Below are positions 7,610 to 13,619 of a stretch of 13,619 nucleotides of DNA, one piece after another. Under the pieces are notes generated by a model. It did not search any database. It was not told the DNA's origin and was given only the letters and a program-made list of their open reading frames with translations. The position numbers were made by a program, and so were the translations under genes. Source of the stretch: an uncultured Flavobacteriaceae bacterium (GTDB lineage Bacteria; Bacteroidota; Bacteroidia; Flavobacteriales; Flavobacteriaceae); NCBI GenBank assembly GCA_913031655.1, contig CAJWFY010000028.1:1-13619 (forward strand), read 5' to 3'. Numbering within the stretch: the stretch's first letter is position 1; every line of letters starts with the position of its first letter.

Positions 7610-8290
7610 ATGAAAAGGATTTTTTTCTTAATGTTGGTGTTTCAGCTTTCTTTTAGCCAGACAAAGGAAAAAAGAGTTTTAGGGGAGTTTAACGAGGTTA
7701 AGGTTTACGACGGTATAAATCTAGTTTTAAAAAAATCGAATAGAAATTTTTTAAAAGTATCGGGAGAAAACGCACAAAACGTCGTTGTTTTAAACAGGTC
7801 GGGAACAGTTAAGTTAAAAATGGAGTTTTTAAAAAAATTTAAAGGAGAAAACACGATTGTTAATATAGAACACAAGGATCCTGTTTTTTTGATTGAAAGT
7901 CTGCAAGGCTCTAAAGTAATTGTAAAAGACACGATAGATAGCTCCACAGTTTATTTTAAAACATCCACTGGAGGTCAAATAAATGCACATATTAAGGTAA
8001 AAAAAGTTAGAAGCACATCAAGTTCAGGGGGGATTATACAATTGACGGGAAGAACAAACTCACACGAAGCAAAAGCATCTTCAGGGGGTATAATAAAAGC
8101 TTCAAAAGTAATAAGTATCCAAACTAAAGCAAACACATCCTTTGGGGGCGTTTGTAGCGCTTTTGGAACAGAGGTTTTTGAGGCAACAGCTTCTTTTGGC
8201 GGAGTTGTTAATGTTTATGGCTCACCAAGCTCATTAACTCAATCTTCTTCTTTTGGAGGAGATATAATAGAAAAACAAATTAATGAGTGA
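7610..8290 (+). CDS. Exported head-GIN domain (DUF2807) protein
   Basis: This 226-residue protein has a Sec signal peptide (MKR, hydrophobic core, probable cleavage after FSQ at residue 17) and no other membrane segment, so it should be periplasmic or surface-exposed. VKVYDGINLVL at 30-40 carries the Gly-Ile-Asn of the head GIN domain. The C-terminal half has a regular ladder of S-x-G-G turns, with the Gly pairs at 121, 140, 159, 179, 197 and 216, a period of about 19 residues. This suggests stacked rungs of a beta-helix or beta-roll. The x residue changes from Ser in the middle repeats to Phe in the last three. DUF2807 proteins are often labelled putative autotransporter adhesins, but I see no translocator domain, so adhesion is unproven. 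It starts 18 nt after rnr and overlaps the next gene by 8 nt. Confidence 0.85.
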   Translation: MKRIFFLMLVFQLSFSQTKEKRVLGEFNEVKVYDGINLVLKKSNRNFLKVSGENAQNVVVLNRSGTVKLKMEFLKKFKGENTIVNIEHKDPVFLIESLQGSKVIVKDTIDSSTVYFKTSTGGQINAHIKVKKVRSTSSSGGIIQLTGRTNSHEAKASSGGIIKASKVISIQTKANTSFGGVCSAFGTEVFEATASFGGVVNVYGSPSSLTQSSSFGGDIIEKQINE

Positions 8291-8909
8291 TTTTTTTCCT
8301 GCAATTCCAATAGGAATTTTACTATCCTTCACTATCGGGCCTGTTTTTTTTACTGTTTTAGAAACAAGTGTTTCCAAAGGAATTAAGGCCGCTATTTTCG
8401 TAGACTTAGGGGTAGCTATTTCGGATATTGTTTTTTTTACAATAGCCTACTTAAGCACCAACAGTCTTTTGTCTTCTATTCAGGAAAATCCTGCGTGGTA
8501 TTTGCTTGGAGGCGTTTTATTATCTTTTTATGCTGGGATAAGTTTAATAAACATTAAGACAGAAAAAGACACTACAGCAAAGTTTCAGTCAGATAAACAA
8601 GAAAACTTAAATTTTTTCGCGCTAGCAATAAAAGGGTTTTTACTTAATATAATAAACTTTTCTGTTTTGTTTTTTTGGGTTGGTGTAATTATTGTTTTTG
8701 GACCTAAGTTTGAAATGTCACAGTACAAAATTATTGTATTTTTTTCATTGATTCTTTTAACCTACCTATTAGTTGACTTGTGTAAAATTTATTTAGCACA
8801 GCAGTTAAAGTCTAGACTGACTAAAGGTGTTATAAAAAAGATTAAGCTGGGAGTCAATTTTTTTATATTAATCTGTGGTGTGTTTTTAATTGTAAAAGGG
8901 ATCGTATAA
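8283..8909 (+). CDS. LysE/RhtB-family transporter
   Basis: This 208-residue inner-membrane protein has about six hydrophobic helices, the topology of the LysE superfamily of amino-acid exporters. The family N-terminal signature is visible as IPIGILLSFTIGPVFF (residues 9-24), followed by ETSVSKGIKAA and a second helix with an Asp pair (VDLGVAISDI). The stretch around 88-110 is a polar cytoplasmic loop, after which a second hydrophobic half begins at about 112 (ALAIKGFLLNIINF). The substrate cannot be read from sequence; export of an amino acid or related small molecule is the family expectation. The ATG at 8283 lies inside the end of the head-GIN gene (8-nt overlap), so translational coupling is likely and the rnr, head-GIN and transporter genes probably form one operon. 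Its stop codon touches the T-tract that ends the convergent tRNA-Cys gene. Confidence 0.88.
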   Translation: MSDFFPAIPIGILLSFTIGPVFFTVLETSVSKGIKAAIFVDLGVAISDIVFFTIAYLSTNSLLSSIQENPAWYLLGGVLLSFYAGISLINIKTEKDTTAKFQSDKQENLNFFALAIKGFLLNIINFSVLFFWVGVIIVFGPKFEMSQYKIIVFFSLILLTYLLVDLCKIYLAQQLKSRLTKGVIKKIKLGVNFFILICGVFLIVKGIV

Positions 8910-8915
8910 AAAAAA
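8908..8915 (-). terminator. T-tract downstream of tRNA-Cys
   Basis: Immediately after the discriminator base, the minus strand reads C then eight T residues. With the tRNA acceptor stem as the upstream helix, this would serve as a simple factor-independent terminator for folB/tRNA-Cys transcripts. It overlaps the last bases of the LysE-family gene. No separate hairpin is seen. Confidence 0.4.
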
Positions 8916-8916
8916 G

Positions 8917-8987
8917 AGGCACCGAGCGGATTCGAACCGCTGTAGAAGCTTTTGCAGAGCTCTGCCTAGCCACTCGGCCACAGTGCC
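8917..8987 (-). tRNA. tRNA-Cys (anticodon GCA)
   Basis: I folded this 71-nt tRNA by hand. The acceptor stem pairs GGCACTG with CGGTGCC (one G-U). The D stem is GCC/GGC, closing GAGTGGCTA. The anticodon stem is GAGCT/AGCTT around the loop CTGCAAA, giving anticodon GCA. The variable loop is 4 nt (CTAC) and the T stem is AGCGG/CCGCT around TTCGAAT. The discriminator is U73, a key identity base for cysteinyl-tRNA synthetase, which supports the Cys call. The 3' CCA is not encoded. The 5' end lies 25 nt after the folB stop on the same strand, so it may be cut from a folB read-through transcript as well as made from its own promoter. Confidence 0.96.
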
Positions 8988-9012
8988 TTTTCGAGCCCAA
9001 AAATACATTTTT

Positions 9013-9381
9013 TTAAATTTTTTCTCCTCTTTTTTCTGTTATTTTTACAGAAACACTTTCGGCGTCACCATTAATAGGCGGACAGAGTTTGCTAACACTT
9101 ACCGTTACTTCAGAAACTCTTTTTTCTTCATTCAACACACGTGTGCAGATTTTTTTCACAACCCCCTCTAAAAGCTTTCTAGGAACACCCATTTCTTCTT
9201 TTAAAACGTTATTTAAAAACACATAATCAACTGCATCTTCTAAATTATCTGTTAAGTGACTTTTTCCGAGTTCTGTTTTTACACTTAGGTTAACCAGATA
9301 TTCGCTTCCTATTAAAGCCTCCTCTTTTAAACACCCATGATATGAATAAAAACGGACGTTTTTTAATTTAATTTCTACCAT
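9013..9381 (-). CDS. folB: Dihydroneopterin aldolase
   Basis: This 122-residue FolB enzyme converts 7,8-dihydroneopterin to 6-hydroxymethyl-dihydropterin and glycolaldehyde in folate biosynthesis, in the cytosol. The family features are all present: YHGCLKEEALIGSEY at 14-28 with the conserved Glu about residue 21, DAVDYVFL at 49-56 with Tyr53, LLEGVVKKI at 70-78 with the pterin-binding Glu72, and SKLCPPI at 97-103 with the catalytic Lys98. Length is normal. The ATG is supported by the first strand MVEIKLKNVRFYSYHG. It is divergent from glnS across an 82-nt gap, and tRNA-Cys lies 25 nt downstream. A candidate -7 promoter box lies just upstream of the start. Confidence 0.94.
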   Translation of the reverse strand: MVEIKLKNVRFYSYHGCLKEEALIGSEYLVNLSVKTELGKSHLTDNLEDAVDYVFLNNVLKEEMGVPRKLLEGVVKKICTRVLNEEKRVSEVTVSVSKLCPPINGDAESVSVKITEKRGEKI

Positions 9382-9391
9382 AATATAAAAA

Positions 9392-9399
9392 CAAAGATA
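9392..9399 (-). promoter_or_regulatory. Candidate Bacteroidota -7 box for folB (TATCTTTG)
   Basis: On the minus strand TATCTTTG matches the Bacteroidota -7 consensus TAnnTTTG exactly, about 10 nt before the folB ATG. No TTG at the expected -33 spacing is visible and the implied 5' UTR would be only a few nucleotides, so this is a tentative call. Confidence 0.3.
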
Positions 9400-9431
9400 T
9401 AAGAAACAAAGAATATCAGGCAGGATTTATT

Positions 9432-9439
9432 TAACTTTA
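9432..9439 (+). promoter_or_regulatory. Candidate -7 box for glnS (TAACTTTA)
   Basis: TAACTTTA differs from the consensus TAnnTTTG at the last base only and ends 24 nt before the TTG start of glnS. No -33 element is visible at the expected distance. The 82-nt gap between folB and glnS must hold promoters for both directions. Confidence 0.2.
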
Positions 9440-9463
9440 CCTTTTAAAATCAAACATTTTATT

Positions 9464-11140
9464 TTGAGCGAAAACAAACACTTTATAGAACAGATAATTG
9501 ATGAAGATGTTTCGAATGGCTTTCCTGTATCTAAAATAAAATTTAGGTTTCCACCCGAACCCAATGGTTTCCTTCACATAGGACATGTTAAAGCAATATG
9601 TATTAATTTTAATTTAGCCAATCAGTTTAATGCCCCCATAATACTTAGGTTTGATGACACAAATCCAGAAAAAGAAGAGCAAATTTTTATTGACGCTATT
9701 AAAGAGGATATTAGTTGGCTTGGATTTTCTTGGACCGAAGAAAGGTTCACCTCTGATTATTTTGAACAACTATACTTGTGGGCGGAGTTTTTAATAGCTA
9801 ACAACAAAGCCTATGTGGATTCTCAAAACTCGTCTGAAATAGCCGTGCAAAAAGGAACACCTACAAGCCCAGGTTCAAATAGTCCTTTTAGAGATCGCAC
9901 TATTGAAGAAAACCTTAAGCTTTTTAAAGAAATGAAACAAGGCGTTCACAGCGAAGGCACGCATGTTTTAAGGGCAAAAATAAGCATGAACGCAAACAAC
10001 ATGCTTTTAAGAGACCCCGTTCTTTACAGGGTGTTAAAAAAAGAACATCCAAGAACTAAATCTAGCTGGGTTGTTTACCCCATGTATGATTGGGCTCATG
10101 GAGAATCTGATTATATAGAACAAATATCACACTCTTTGTGTACACTAGAGTTTAAGCCTCACCGAGAGCTATACAATTGGTTTTTAAAACAAATAGCAGA
10201 TCCAAAAAAAACAAAACCAAAACAAAGAGAGTTTGCCAGGCTAAACTTAAGTCACACAATTACTTCAAAAAGAAAATTAATGCTTTTGGTGGAGGGTGGA
10301 CATGTTTCTGGTTGGGACGACCCACGAATGCCAACAATCTCAGGACTAAGACGTAGAGGATATCCCCCTAAAGCACTAGTGGCATTTGTAGAGGCCGCAG
10401 GAGTTGCAAAGCGCGAAAACATTATAGAAGCCTCTCTTTTAGAATACTGTGCAAGGGAAGAGTTAAACAAAACGACCCAAAGAGTGATGGTTGTCTCAGA
10501 TCCAATTAAGTTAGTGATCACTAATTATCCTGAAAACACAACAGAGCTTTTAAATGCTGAAAACAACCCAGAAGACCCTAGCTTTGGAAGCAGGGAAATG
10601 CCGTTTGGCAAGGAGGTTTTTATTGAAAAAGAAGACTTTAAAGAAGAAGCCGGCAATAAATTTTTTAGACTTACCATTGGGAAAGAGGTGCGACTTAAGG
10701 GGGCTTATATTATTTCAGCCAACAAAGTTGTTTATAATGACAACCAAACGATAAAAGAAGTTCAATGTACTTATGACCCTAAAAGTAAAAGCGGAAGTGG
10801 ATCAGAAGAAAGTCAAAGAAAGGTTAAAGGAACACTTCACTGGGTCTCTAAAAAAGATGCTTTTGAGGTTGAAATAAGAGAATACGACAGGCTTTTCGTT
10901 GAGCCTTCTCCAGGCTCAGCAAAGACAAACGAAGAGCTTATAGGGATGCTTAATAAAGACTCCATGCGCATATTAAAAGGATATGCGGAGCCGTTCTTAA
11001 AAACAGCTGTTTCTGGAAACAAGTATCAGTTTCAAAGAAAAGGGTATTTTGTTACAGACAAAGAAAGCACAGTTAATAAATTGATTTTTAACAAAACCGT
11101 GGGCCTAAGAGATAACTGGTCTAAAAAGCAAAATAATTAA
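9464..11140 (+). CDS. glnS: Glutaminyl-tRNA synthetase
   Basis: This 558-residue class I synthetase charges tRNA-Gln with glutamine. The N-terminal catalytic core has the GlnRS-specific PPEPNGFLHIGH block (HIGH at 38-41) and LRFDDTNPEKEE. The region after GWDDPRMPTISGLRRRGYPP (about 285-304) is the conserved helical subdomain, and the C-terminal about 200 residues form the anticodon-binding beta-barrels. The length fits the bacterial GlnRS core, without the YqeY domain some relatives carry. The start is TTG at 9464: no in-frame ATG lies nearby, and MSENKHFIEQII matches the usual N-terminus. The KMSKS-equivalent loop reads TSKRKL (T267), where E. coli has MSKRKL. It ends 1 nt before the convergent SPFH gene. 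Confidence 0.95.
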   Translation: MSENKHFIEQIIDEDVSNGFPVSKIKFRFPPEPNGFLHIGHVKAICINFNLANQFNAPIILRFDDTNPEKEEQIFIDAIKEDISWLGFSWTEERFTSDYFEQLYLWAEFLIANNKAYVDSQNSSEIAVQKGTPTSPGSNSPFRDRTIEENLKLFKEMKQGVHSEGTHVLRAKISMNANNMLLRDPVLYRVLKKEHPRTKSSWVVYPMYDWAHGESDYIEQISHSLCTLEFKPHRELYNWFLKQIADPKKTKPKQREFARLNLSHTITSKRKLMLLVEGGHVSGWDDPRMPTISGLRRRGYPPKALVAFVEAAGVAKRENIIEASLLEYCAREELNKTTQRVMVVSDPIKLVITNYPENTTELLNAENNPEDPSFGSREMPFGKEVFIEKEDFKEEAGNKFFRLTIGKEVRLKGAYIISANKVVYNDNQTIKEVQCTYDPKSKSGSGSEESQRKVKGTLHWVSKKDAFEVEIREYDRLFVEPSPGSAKTNEELIGMLNKDSMRILKGYAEPFLKTAVSGNKYQFQRKGYFVTDKESTVNKLIFNKTVGLRDNWSKKQNN

Positions 11141-11141
11141 T

Positions 11142-12065
11142 CTATTCAATTTTTTTGTTTGCAGCTTTTTTCATAGCCTCTCCAATTTGATTACTTGCCG
11201 TAAAAGAAGCCACCATATTATTTAGCATTTCTGAGCCTGCTTGAGGTGAGTTTGGAAGCAAGATTAAGTTGCTGTTTGTTTCACTTCCAATAGACTGCAG
11301 GGTATCATAATGTTGCGTTACAACGATTAAAGCAGAAGCTTCCTGAGAGTTGATACCAACCTTGTTTAAAACCTCAACAGACTCTTCTAGTCCTCTTGCA
11401 ATTTCCCTTCTTTGATCCGCAATACCCATTCCTTGTAGCCTTTTGCTCTCTGCCTCAGCCTTGGCTCTTTCTACTATTAAAATTCTTTGCGCATCTCCCT
11501 CAAACTGTGCAGCAACCTTTTCTCTTTCTGAAGCGTTAATCCTGTTCATAGCCTCTTTAACCTGCTGATCTGGGTCTATATCGGTTACTAGGGTCTTTAT
11601 TATGTCGTAACCGTAATTAAGCATTGCTTCGTTAAGCTCAAGCTTTACGGCGTTTGCTATGTCATTTTTTCTTTCAAAAACATCATCTAGCTTCATTTTA
11701 GGGACCTCGGCCCTAACCACATCAAACACATAAGACGTGATTTGATCATGTGGATAATCTAACTTATAAAAAGCCTCATAAACCTTTTCTTTAATAACTT
11801 TGTATTGAACAGACACTTTTAGCTTTACAAAAACATCATCTTTTGTTTTAGTTTCAATTACAACATCTAATTGCTGAATTTTCAAACTTAACCTGCCCGC
11901 AACCTTATCTATAAGTGGAATTTTTAACTGTAAACCAGATTGTCTTGTTCCTGAAAACTTTCCAAACCGCTCCACAAGCGCTGCGCTTTGTTGTTTGACT
12001 ACAAAAAATGTTCCTACAACAAGCAGAAAGAAAAGTAAGACAAGTAAAGGAATATAAAAAATCAT
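11142..12065 (-). CDS. SPFH/stomatin-prohibitin family membrane protein
   Basis: This 307-residue protein of the SPFH superfamily (stomatin/HIR-like branch) is anchored by one N-terminal helix (about residues 3-24). The SPFH domain follows (about 25-185), with LVERFGKFSGTRQSGLQ as the start and typical TKTKDDVFVKLKVSVQYKV strands. A charged coiled-coil segment (about 175-240) contains ERAKAEAESKRLQGMGIADQ and REIARGLEESVE, the helical signature of this group. The C-terminal tail is Ala/Ser/Asn-rich. Members form large ring assemblies at the membrane and scaffold membrane microdomains; the client here is unknown. No NfeD-type partner gene is visible nearby. It lies 58 nt downstream of gltX on the same strand and 1 nt from the end of glnS on the other. 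Confidence 0.9.
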   Translation of the reverse strand: MIFYIPLLVLLFFLLVVGTFFVVKQQSAALVERFGKFSGTRQSGLQLKIPLIDKVAGRLSLKIQQLDVVIETKTKDDVFVKLKVSVQYKVIKEKVYEAFYKLDYPHDQITSYVFDVVRAEVPKMKLDDVFERKNDIANAVKLELNEAMLNYGYDIIKTLVTDIDPDQQVKEAMNRINASEREKVAAQFEGDAQRILIVERAKAEAESKRLQGMGIADQRREIARGLEESVEVLNKVGINSQEASALIVVTQHYDTLQSIGSETNSNLILLPNSPQAGSEMLNNMVASFTASNQIGEAMKKAANKKIE

Positions 12066-12091
12066 GCTTTTAGTGTTTTATTGGTGTGTAT

Positions 12092-12099
12092 TAAAGATA
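12092..12099 (-). promoter_or_regulatory. Candidate -7 box for the SPFH gene (TATCTTTA)
   Basis: In the 58-nt gap between gltX and the SPFH gene, TATCTTTA matches TAnnTTTG except for the final base, 26 nt before the ATG. No -33 element is clear, so read-through from gltX is equally possible. Confidence 0.2.
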
Positions 12100-12123
12100 G
12101 TGAAAAATAATAAAACTACCTTT

Positions 12124-13619
12124 CTAAAGAGTGTTTTTGGACTTTAAAACCTTTAGCAAACAGGCTACTCTTGTCTCGCAAGTTTTTCTCCCCAACAACT
12201 CTAGTATAGAAAATAAATCTGGACCAGAGAGCTCACCAACCATTGCCAGTCGCAATAATCCAAGGGCTTTTCCAAAAGACCATTTGTTTTGAGAAATGCA
12301 CAGCTCTAACGAGTTTTTTATTTCTTGAGAATCAAAAGGATCAATGGTTTTAAAAAAAACAGATAAAGCCTCTAACAATTTCTGGTTTTCTTCAGAATTA
12401 AACTTTTTTAAAGACTTTTCGTTATAAACCTCAGGATCTTTAAAAAAAAACTTTGAAGCACTTACAAGGTCAGACAAAAAGTTTATTCTTGGTTTAATTA
12501 AGGGTATTATTTTATTTAAATCTTTTCCTTTAGAATCAATCCCTTTTTCAATCAGCTCTTTTTCTAAACACAAAGCTAGAGAATTGTCGCTAGTTAGCTG
12601 TAGGTGTTGGTGGTTAAACCAAACGTTTTTTTCTGGATCAAACCTTGACCCTGAATTGTTTAAGCCTTTTATTGAAAACAAAGAGGTTAGTTCTGAAAGA
12701 GAAAAAATTTCTTTTTCATTTCCAGGATTCCAACCCAGTAACGACAAAAAATTAATAGTAGCAGCTGGTAAATAGCCCGATTCTTTGTATCCCAAAACCT
12801 CACCCTTCTCTGAATCCCATTTTATAGGAAAAACAGGAAACCCAATAAGTTCGCCATCCCTTTTTGACAATTTACCCTTGCCTGTGGGTTTTAATATTAA
12901 TGGAAGGTGAATAAACTTAGGTCTTTTTTTCCAGCCAAAAGCATCGTAAAGCAGGCAGTGTAAAGGAAGGGAAGGAAGCCACTCCTCTCCCCTTATAACG
13001 TGGGAGATTTTCATAGCATTATCATCCACTACATTAGCGAAGTGATATGTAGGCATACCGTCACTTTTATACAACACCTTATCGTCTAGAGTTTCACTTG
13101 AAACGCGTACAGTTCCCCTTAAAAGGTCTTCACACACAATTTCGGTTTTTTCAGGAGTTTTAAATCTAACAACAAAATCTTGATTTTGCTCAAGCATTTG
13201 CTGAACTTTTGTTTTTTCTAATGAAAGAGAGTTTTTTAATTTTAACCTGTTATGGGCATTATATATAAAGGTTTTCCCTTTTTCTTCGTGGGTTTTTCTA
13301 TTTAAATCTAATTCTTCTTTTGAGTCAAAAGCATAATATGCGTGACCGCCTTTTAAAAGCTCTTGGATTTTTAAATCATACAATTCTTTTCTTTCACTTT
13401 GCCTATAGGGTCCGTAATTTCCTTTGTTCTCAGGACCTTCGTCTATTGTTAGCCCACACCACTTTAGAGAGTCAATAATGTGCTGTTCGCTTTTGTTGAC
13501 ATATCGTTTTTTGTCCGTATCCTCTATTCTTAAGATAAAATCCCCACCCAAACTTTTAGCGTAGAGGTAGTTAAATAAAGCGGTTCTTAAACCTCCAATA
13601 TGAAGAGGGCCTGTTGGGC
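12124..13619 (-). CDS. gltX: Glutamyl-tRNA synthetase (N-terminus cut by window edge)
   Basis: This class I synthetase charges tRNA-Glu. The frame runs to the right window edge; the last complete codons read PTGPLHIGGLRTALFNYLYA, the usual HIGH-type region (HIGG), so only about ten N-terminal residues are missing and a TTG at 13551 is internal rather than the start. The frame then shows ILRIEDTD, the tRNA-binding segment GEEWLPSLPLH, and the KMSKS motif as KLSKRDG (encoded near 12855-12873). After it comes FPVFPIKW with an inserted loop before GYLPAATINFLSLLGWNPGNE, an insertion typical of Bacteroidota GltX. The C-terminal helical anticodon-binding domain is complete to the stop. About 498 residues are visible, near full family length. 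It is upstream of the SPFH gene on the same strand. Confidence 0.95.
   Translation of the reverse strand, partial: PTGPLHIGGLRTALFNYLYAKSLGGDFILRIEDTDKKRYVNKSEQHIIDSLKWCGLTIDEGPENKGNYGPYRQSERKELYDLKIQELLKGGHAYYAFDSKEELDLNRKTHEEKGKTFIYNAHNRLKLKNSLSLEKTKVQQMLEQNQDFVVRFKTPEKTEIVCEDLLRGTVRVSSETLDDKVLYKSDGMPTYHFANVVDDNAMKISHVIRGEEWLPSLPLHCLLYDAFGWKKRPKFIHLPLILKPTGKGKLSKRDGELIGFPVFPIKWDSEKGEVLGYKESGYLPAATINFLSLLGWNPGNEKEIFSLSELTSLFSIKGLNNSGSRFDPEKNVWFNHQHLQLTSDNSLALCLEKELIEKGIDSKGKDLNKIIPLIKPRINFLSDLVSASKFFFKDPEVYNEKSLKKFNSEENQKLLEALSVFFKTIDPFDSQEIKNSLELCISQNKWSFGKALGLLRLAMVGELSGPDLFSILELLGRKTCETRVACLLKVLKSKNTL

Noticed and set aside
8983..9171. Plus-strand open reading of 62 codons antisense to folB and beginning in tRNA-Cys.
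   Set aside because: It is fully explained as the complement of folB and the tRNA, with low-complexity Phe-rich content.
13540..13551. TTG at 13551 as the gltX start.
   Set aside because: Codons upstream to the window edge encode the conserved PTGPLHIGG region of GluRS, so the true start lies beyond the window.

Overview
The window looks like a chromosomal housekeeping segment from a low-GC member of the Bacteroidota, most likely class Flavobacteriia. The reasons are the AT-rich, tightly packed genes, the lack of strong Shine-Dalgarno sequences, and several family signatures. These include a head-GIN (DUF2807) exported protein beside an RNase R gene, a glutamyl-tRNA synthetase with the insertion typical of Bacteroidota, and a secreted M1 peptidase next to rnpA. 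The order rpiB / rnr / head-GIN / LysE is, from memory, recurrent in flavobacteria. GC content is roughly one third overall by eye, falling to about 10-20% around 5.1-5.7 kb. I see no phage, transposon, CRISPR array, toxin-antitoxin pair or defence locus.

Layout. (1) Positions 1-4176, plus strand: a compact run of four genes with gaps of 8, 10 and 1 nt. It holds the C-terminal part of an amino-acid permease fused to two universal-stress-protein domains (cut by the window edge), a metallo-beta-lactamase-fold hydrolase, a secreted M1 metallopeptidase, and rnpA with a GTG start. (2) Positions 4156-5062, minus strand: rpiB followed by an ElaA-type acetyltransferase, whose 3' end overlaps rnpA by 21 bp. 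(3) Positions 5063-5467: a 405-nt, extremely AT-rich gap between divergent genes, with a tandem 10-bp repeat. (4) Positions 5468-8909, plus strand: rnr, a head-GIN exported protein and a LysE-family exporter, probably one operon. (5) Positions 8917-9381, minus strand: folB followed by tRNA-Cys(GCA). (6) Positions 9464-11140, plus strand: glnS with a TTG start. (7) Positions 11142-13619, minus strand: an SPFH/stomatin-like membrane protein and gltX, the latter cut by the window edge.

How the genes relate. The window is rich in RNA and translation functions: RNase P protein, RNase R, tRNA-Cys, GlnRS and GluRS. These are interleaved with central metabolism (RpiB, FolB), transport (APC-USP permease, LysE) and envelope or secreted proteins (M1 peptidase, head-GIN, SPFH). 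Having both GlnRS and GluRS suggests direct charging of tRNA-Gln. I do not see a convincing undescribed multi-gene system. The points most worth a second look are the AT-rich rnr leader and the AT-rich first half of rnr, two convergent gene pairs with no room for a terminator, the 19-residue repeat ladder in the head-GIN protein, and a Met-to-Thr change in the GlnRS KMSKS-like loop.
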